The notes under the pieces are model-generated. The model saw only the letters and a program-made list of their open reading frames with translations, was not told where the DNA came from and ran no database searches. 64,000 nt of DNA from Paracoccaceae bacterium (GTDB lineage: Bacteria; Pseudomonadota; Alphaproteobacteria; Rhodobacterales; Rhodobacteraceae), in NCBI GenBank assembly GCA_006226775.1, contig SBGD01000042.1, forward strand, positions 1 to 64,000, written 5' to 3'. Positions 61,010-64,000 of this stretch are shown here, one piece after another; the first letter of the stretch is position 1, and each line of letters begins with the position of its first letter. The position numbers and the translations under genes are program-made.

Positions 61010-62086
61010 TCACGCAGCCTCCCCGGGCACGCGCCAGTCGTTGGCGTAGACATTCACTCGCTCCGCATCGAAAACCACCCGGTTCATGTCCGCGCTCACC
61101 ACATCATCTTCGCCCGCTATGATGTTGATCTCATGTCCGAAAAACTCGGCCCGCACCAGCTTGTGCCGGCCCACGTCCTCGACCCTGCGCACCGTGACCG
61201 GCAGGCCCTCGTCGCGGCTGAGGCGGGCGTATTCGGGGCGCACACCGATCTCGACCTTGCCCTCGAGCCGGCTGTAGCCGCGCGTCAGCGTCAGTTCCGC
61301 GCCCTCGATGCGGGCCGTCCTGCCGCTGATGTCGGCGGGCAGGACATTCATCCCCGGCGAGCCGATGAAATAGCCCACGAAGGTATGCTCGGGCCGCTGG
61401 AACAGCTCTTCCGGCGTGCCGATCTGGACCACGCGGCCATCGTACATCACCACCACCTTGTCGGCGAAGGTCAGCGCCTCGGTCTGGTCATGGGTGACGT
61501 AGATCATCGTATGGCCGAAATCGTGGTGCAGCTTTTTCAGTTGCGTGCGCAATTCCCACTTCATGTGCGGGTCGATCACCGTCAGAGGCTCATCGAACAA
61601 GAGCGCATTGACGTCCTTGCGCACCATGCCGCGGCCCAGCGAAATCTTCTGCTTGGCATCCGCCGTCAGCCCGCGGGCCTTGCGGTCGAGCATGTGCTCC
61701 ATGCCGATCATGGCGCCGATTTCCTGAACGCGCTCAGCCACATAGGCCTCGTCCCTGCCCCGGTTCCTCAAGGGAAAGGCCAGGTTGTCGCGCACGGTCA
61801 TGGTGTCGTAGACCACCGGAAACTGGAACACCTGGGCGATATTGCGCTCCGCCGTGGGCGCGTCGGTGACGTCGCGGTCGTTGAACAGGATGCGGCCCTG
61901 CGACGGGCGCAACAGCCCCGAGATGATGTTCAAAAGCGTGGACTTGCCGCAGCCGGAGGACCCCAGCAGCGCATAGGCCTCGCCATCGGCCCAGTCGTGG
62001 TTGAGCTCCTTGAGCGCGTAATCGTCCTCGCTGGCCGGTTTGGGCAGGTAGGAATGCGCGAGGTTGTCGAGCGTGATCTTTGCCAT
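61010..62086 (-). CDS. glpT: Glycerol ABC transporter ATPase GlpT (atypical signature motif)
   Basis: A 358-residue ATPase. Walker A GSSGCGKST (42-50), Walker B LLFDEP (162-167) and switch His199 (YVTHDQTEAL) are intact, but where LSGGQ is expected the sequence reads LTADAKQKIS (about 140-149). The C-terminal third is the MalK-like regulatory OB domain (VGYFIGSPGMNVLPA, IGVRPEYARL). It is thought to work with GlpS as a heterodimer. ATG 62086. It starts 10 bases after the glpS stop. Confidence 0.92.
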   Translation of the reverse strand: MAKITLDNLAHSYLPKPASEDDYALKELNHDWADGEAYALLGSSGCGKSTLLNIISGLLRPSQGRILFNDRDVTDAPTAERNIAQVFQFPVVYDTMTVRDNLAFPLRNRGRDEAYVAERVQEIGAMIGMEHMLDRKARGLTADAKQKISLGRGMVRKDVNALLFDEPLTVIDPHMKWELRTQLKKLHHDFGHTMIYVTHDQTEALTFADKVVVMYDGRVVQIGTPEELFQRPEHTFVGYFIGSPGMNVLPADISGRTARIEGAELTLTRGYSRLEGKVEIGVRPEYARLSRDEGLPVTVRRVEDVGRHKLVRAEFFGHEINIIAGEDDVVSADMNRVVFDAERVNVYANDWRVPGEAA

Positions 62087-62096
62087 GGTCCCCTCC

Positions 62097-63185
62097 TCAG
62101 GCGGCCAGCGCATAGGCGGCGGGCGCGATCAGCCCGCCGTCTTCGCCGAAGATGTAGACGTGTCGCGGGTCGAGCCAGACATCCAGCCGCTCGCCCAGGG
62201 TCAGGTCGTGAACCCCGTGGATCAAGCCGACCCAGCGCTCGCCGAGCAGATCGAGGTGCACGAAGGTCTCGGACCCGGTCAGCTCGGTCACCGTGAGCCT
62301 GGCGGCGAATTGCATCGCATCGGCGGAATGGCGGTCGATTTCCAGGTGGTTGGGCCGGAACCCGGCCGTATAGCGCCCGTCGGGCAAGTCCGCGAGCTGG
62401 CCCTTGGCCGGGGCGCTCTGGCCTTCGCCGAATTTCAACTGGTTGCCCGTCTTGGTGACCTTGAGGAAATTCATCGGCGGGTCCGAGAACACCCGCGCCG
62501 TGGTGGCATCGACCGGCTGGCGATAGACCTGCGGCGTCGGGCCGAACTGGGTGACGCGGCCCTGCCAGAGGGTCGCGGTATTGCCGCCCAGAAGCAGCGC
62601 CTCCTCCGGCTCGGTGGTGGCATAGACAAAGATCGACCCGGCCTCCTCGAAGATCTTGGGGATCTCGACCCGCATCTCCTCGCGCAGCTTGTAGTCGAGG
62701 TTGGCCAGCGGCTCGTCGAGCAGCACCAGCCCTGCGTTCTTGACCAGCGCGCGCGCCAGCGCACAGCGTTGTTGCTGGCCGCCGGACAGTTCCAGCGGCT
62801 TGCGGTCGAGCATCGGGGTCAGCTTCATCAGCGCGGCGCTTTCGCGCACCCGCCGGTCGACCTCGGCGGCATCGACGCCCATCAGCTTCATCGGCGAGGC
62901 GATATTGTCGTAGACGCTCATCGACGGGTAGTTGATGAACTGCTGGTAGACCATGGCGACCTTGCGGTCCTGCACCCGCATGCCGGTGACATCCTTGCCT
63001 TCCCAGAAAATCCGCCCGGTATTGGGCACATCGAGCCCCGCCATCAGCCGCATCAGCGAGGTCTTGCCCGACGAGGTCGGCCCCAGCAGCACATTCATCG
63101 TGCCGTTCTGCAGCGTGAGGTCGGTGGGGTGGATATGCACCTGCCCCTCGACCTGTTTCGACACGCCCTTCAATTCCAGCGTCAT
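62097..63185 (-). CDS. glpS: Glycerol ABC transporter ATPase GlpS (switch His absent)
   Basis: A 362-residue ATPase. Walker A GPTSSGKTS (35-43), signature LSGGQQQR (133-140) and Walker B LVLLDEP (153-159) are intact, while the switch region reads YATTEPEEAL (188-197), with Thr191 where a His normally stands. A MalK-type C-terminal domain follows (FRPNHLEIDRH, DPRHVYIFGEDGG). It would dimerise with GlpT to power GlpP/GlpQ. The glpD stop is 14 bases upstream. Confidence 0.92.
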   Translation of the reverse strand: MTLELKGVSKQVEGQVHIHPTDLTLQNGTMNVLLGPTSSGKTSLMRLMAGLDVPNTGRIFWEGKDVTGMRVQDRKVAMVYQQFINYPSMSVYDNIASPMKLMGVDAAEVDRRVRESAALMKLTPMLDRKPLELSGGQQQRCALARALVKNAGLVLLDEPLANLDYKLREEMRVEIPKIFEEAGSIFVYATTEPEEALLLGGNTATLWQGRVTQFGPTPQVYRQPVDATTARVFSDPPMNFLKVTKTGNQLKFGEGQSAPAKGQLADLPDGRYTAGFRPNHLEIDRHSADAMQFAARLTVTELTGSETFVHLDLLGERWVGLIHGVHDLTLGERLDVWLDPRHVYIFGEDGGLIAPAAYALAA

Positions 63186-63199
63186 CGCGCCTTTCCTCC

Positions 63200-64000
63200 C
63201 TATTCCGCCGCGGCGGTGCCGGACCGGCGGTGTGCCGCCATCCAGACGTTCAGTTCCTCGATCTGCGCCTCGCTCAGCCGCAGGCCGAGCTTGCTGCGCC
63301 GCCAGACCACATCTTCGGCGGTTCGGGCGTATTCATGGGTCATCAGCCAGGCGACCTCGCGTTCGCTCAGCGTGGCGCCGAAATCACGGCCAAGGTCCGC
63401 GGCGGTCTGCGCATCGCCGAGGACCTCCGGCGCATCGGTGCCATAGGCGCGGATCAGCCGCCGGGCATGGACCTCGTCCAGAAAGCCGAAGCGGGTCTTC
63501 AGATCGGCCACCAGGGCCTCGAACCCGTCCACCGGGAAATCGCCGCCCGGCATGGGCACGCCCGCGGTCCAGGGGCCCTTGGCGACCTCGAGATGCGCGC
63601 CGACCCGTTCCAGCGCGCTTTCGGCCAGCCGCCGGTAGGTGGTGATCTTGCCGCCAAAGACGTTGAGCACCGGCGCGCCCCCCTCGGCATCGACCTTCAG
63701 GGTGTAGTCCCGCGTCGCCGCGGTGGCGCTGGAGGCGCCGTCGTCATAGAGCGGGCGGACGCCGGAATAGGTCCAGACGATGTCGTCCTCGCTGATCTGG
63801 CTGGCGAAATACTGGTTGGCGAAATCGATCAGGTAGCGCCGTTCCTCGGGCGTGCATTCGGGTTTCTGCGCCGGATCGGCATGGTCGGCATCGGTGGTGC
63901 CGATCAGGGTGAAGTCGTTTTCGTAGGGAATGGCAAAGATGATCCGCCCGTCGGTGCCCTGGAAGAAATAGCACTTGTCGTGGTCATAGAGCCGGCGGGT
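63200..64000 (-). CDS. glpD: Glycerol-3-phosphate dehydrogenase, C-terminal part (cut by window edge)
   Basis: The last 266 residues of an FAD-dependent GlpD; the 5' part lies beyond base 64000. Visible family features: YFFQGTDGRIIFAIPYENDFTLIGTTD with the conserved catalytic-region residues, VWTYSGVRPLYDDGASSATAATRDY, LNVFGGKITTYRRLAE, and the C-terminal helical cap domain (EVAWLMTHEYARTAEDVVWRRSKLGL). It oxidises glycerol 3-phosphate to dihydroxyacetone phosphate at the membrane. It is the most upstream visible gene of the glycerol operon. Confidence 0.95.
   Translation of the reverse strand, partial: TRRLYDHDKCYFFQGTDGRIIFAIPYENDFTLIGTTDADHADPAQKPECTPEERRYLIDFANQYFASQISEDDIVWTYSGVRPLYDDGASSATAATRDYTLKVDAEGGAPVLNVFGGKITTYRRLAESALERVGAHLEVAKGPWTAGVPMPGGDFPVDGFEALVADLKTRFGFLDEVHARRLIRAYGTDAPEVLGDAQTAADLGRDFGATLSEREVAWLMTHEYARTAEDVVWRRSKLGLRLSEAQIEELNVWMAAHRRSGTAAAE

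Overview
The window is high-GC chromosomal DNA from an alphaproteobacterium, most likely of the Rhodobacterales (roseobacter/Rhodobacteraceae type). Evidence: a CckA-type hybrid kinase with a CtrA-like box (TTAA-N7-TTAA) upstream, a recA gene with an alphaproteobacterial SOS box (GTTC-N7-GTTC), the alaS-recA-cckA neighbourhood, many TRAP and ABC uptake systems, Hint/RTX secreted proteins, and a GlpSTPQV-type glycerol ABC transporter. There are no rRNA or tRNA genes, no phage and no insertion sequence that I can support.

Layout. 0.1-0.7 kb: a MobA/MocA-like nucleotidyltransferase. 0.8-7.2 kb: two tandem secreted Ca-binding-repeat proteins, each ending in a Hint autoprocessing domain. 8.1-10.2 kb: an unrecognised membrane-anchored gene pair, the second broken by an in-frame TGA. 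10.2-24.7 kb (minus strand): two complete Dpp/Opp-type ABC importers, three family-5 binding proteins and an M24 aminopeptidase. 25.1-28.9 kb (plus strand): an MttB-family methyltransferase, an SMR exporter and typA/bipA. 29.0-37.6 kb: DUF1330, alaS, recA, a sulfotransferase-like gene, cckA and an RsmB-type rRNA methyltransferase. 38.0-40.9 kb: a TRAP transporter. 41.1-44.2 kb: a small hypothetical gene with a subtilase, then an AGE-family sugar isomerase. 44.5-54.2 kb: a GntR/FCD regulator; a minus-strand catabolic operon (FAH hydrolase, broken nitroreductase, OsmC, TRAP, intradiol dioxygenase); and a divergent malonate unit (YCII, malonyl-CoA decarboxylase, malonyl-CoA synthetase). 54.2-64.0 kb: a glycerol operon glpD-S-T-P-Q-[GIY-YIG]-DUF2160-V-K, read right to left, whose larger intergenic gaps are filled with 21 copies of a 28-bp palindromic repeat.

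The genes mostly serve uptake and use of organic substrates (peptides, methylated amines, carboxylates, aromatic ring products, malonate, glycerol), with the SOS and CtrA regulatory core in the middle.

The most notable observations are the palindrome arrays on both sides of a solitary GIY-YIG nuclease; an 11-bp tandem duplication that rewrites the C-terminus of CckA; a frameshift that fuses a nitroreductase to OsmC; GlpS/GlpT motif loss predicting one good and one degenerate ATP site; a small protein beside the subtilase that may be an I9-like partner; and a 12-bp motif shared by the GntR promoter and the promoter region of the catabolic operon. All calls come from reading the sequence; no database search was run.
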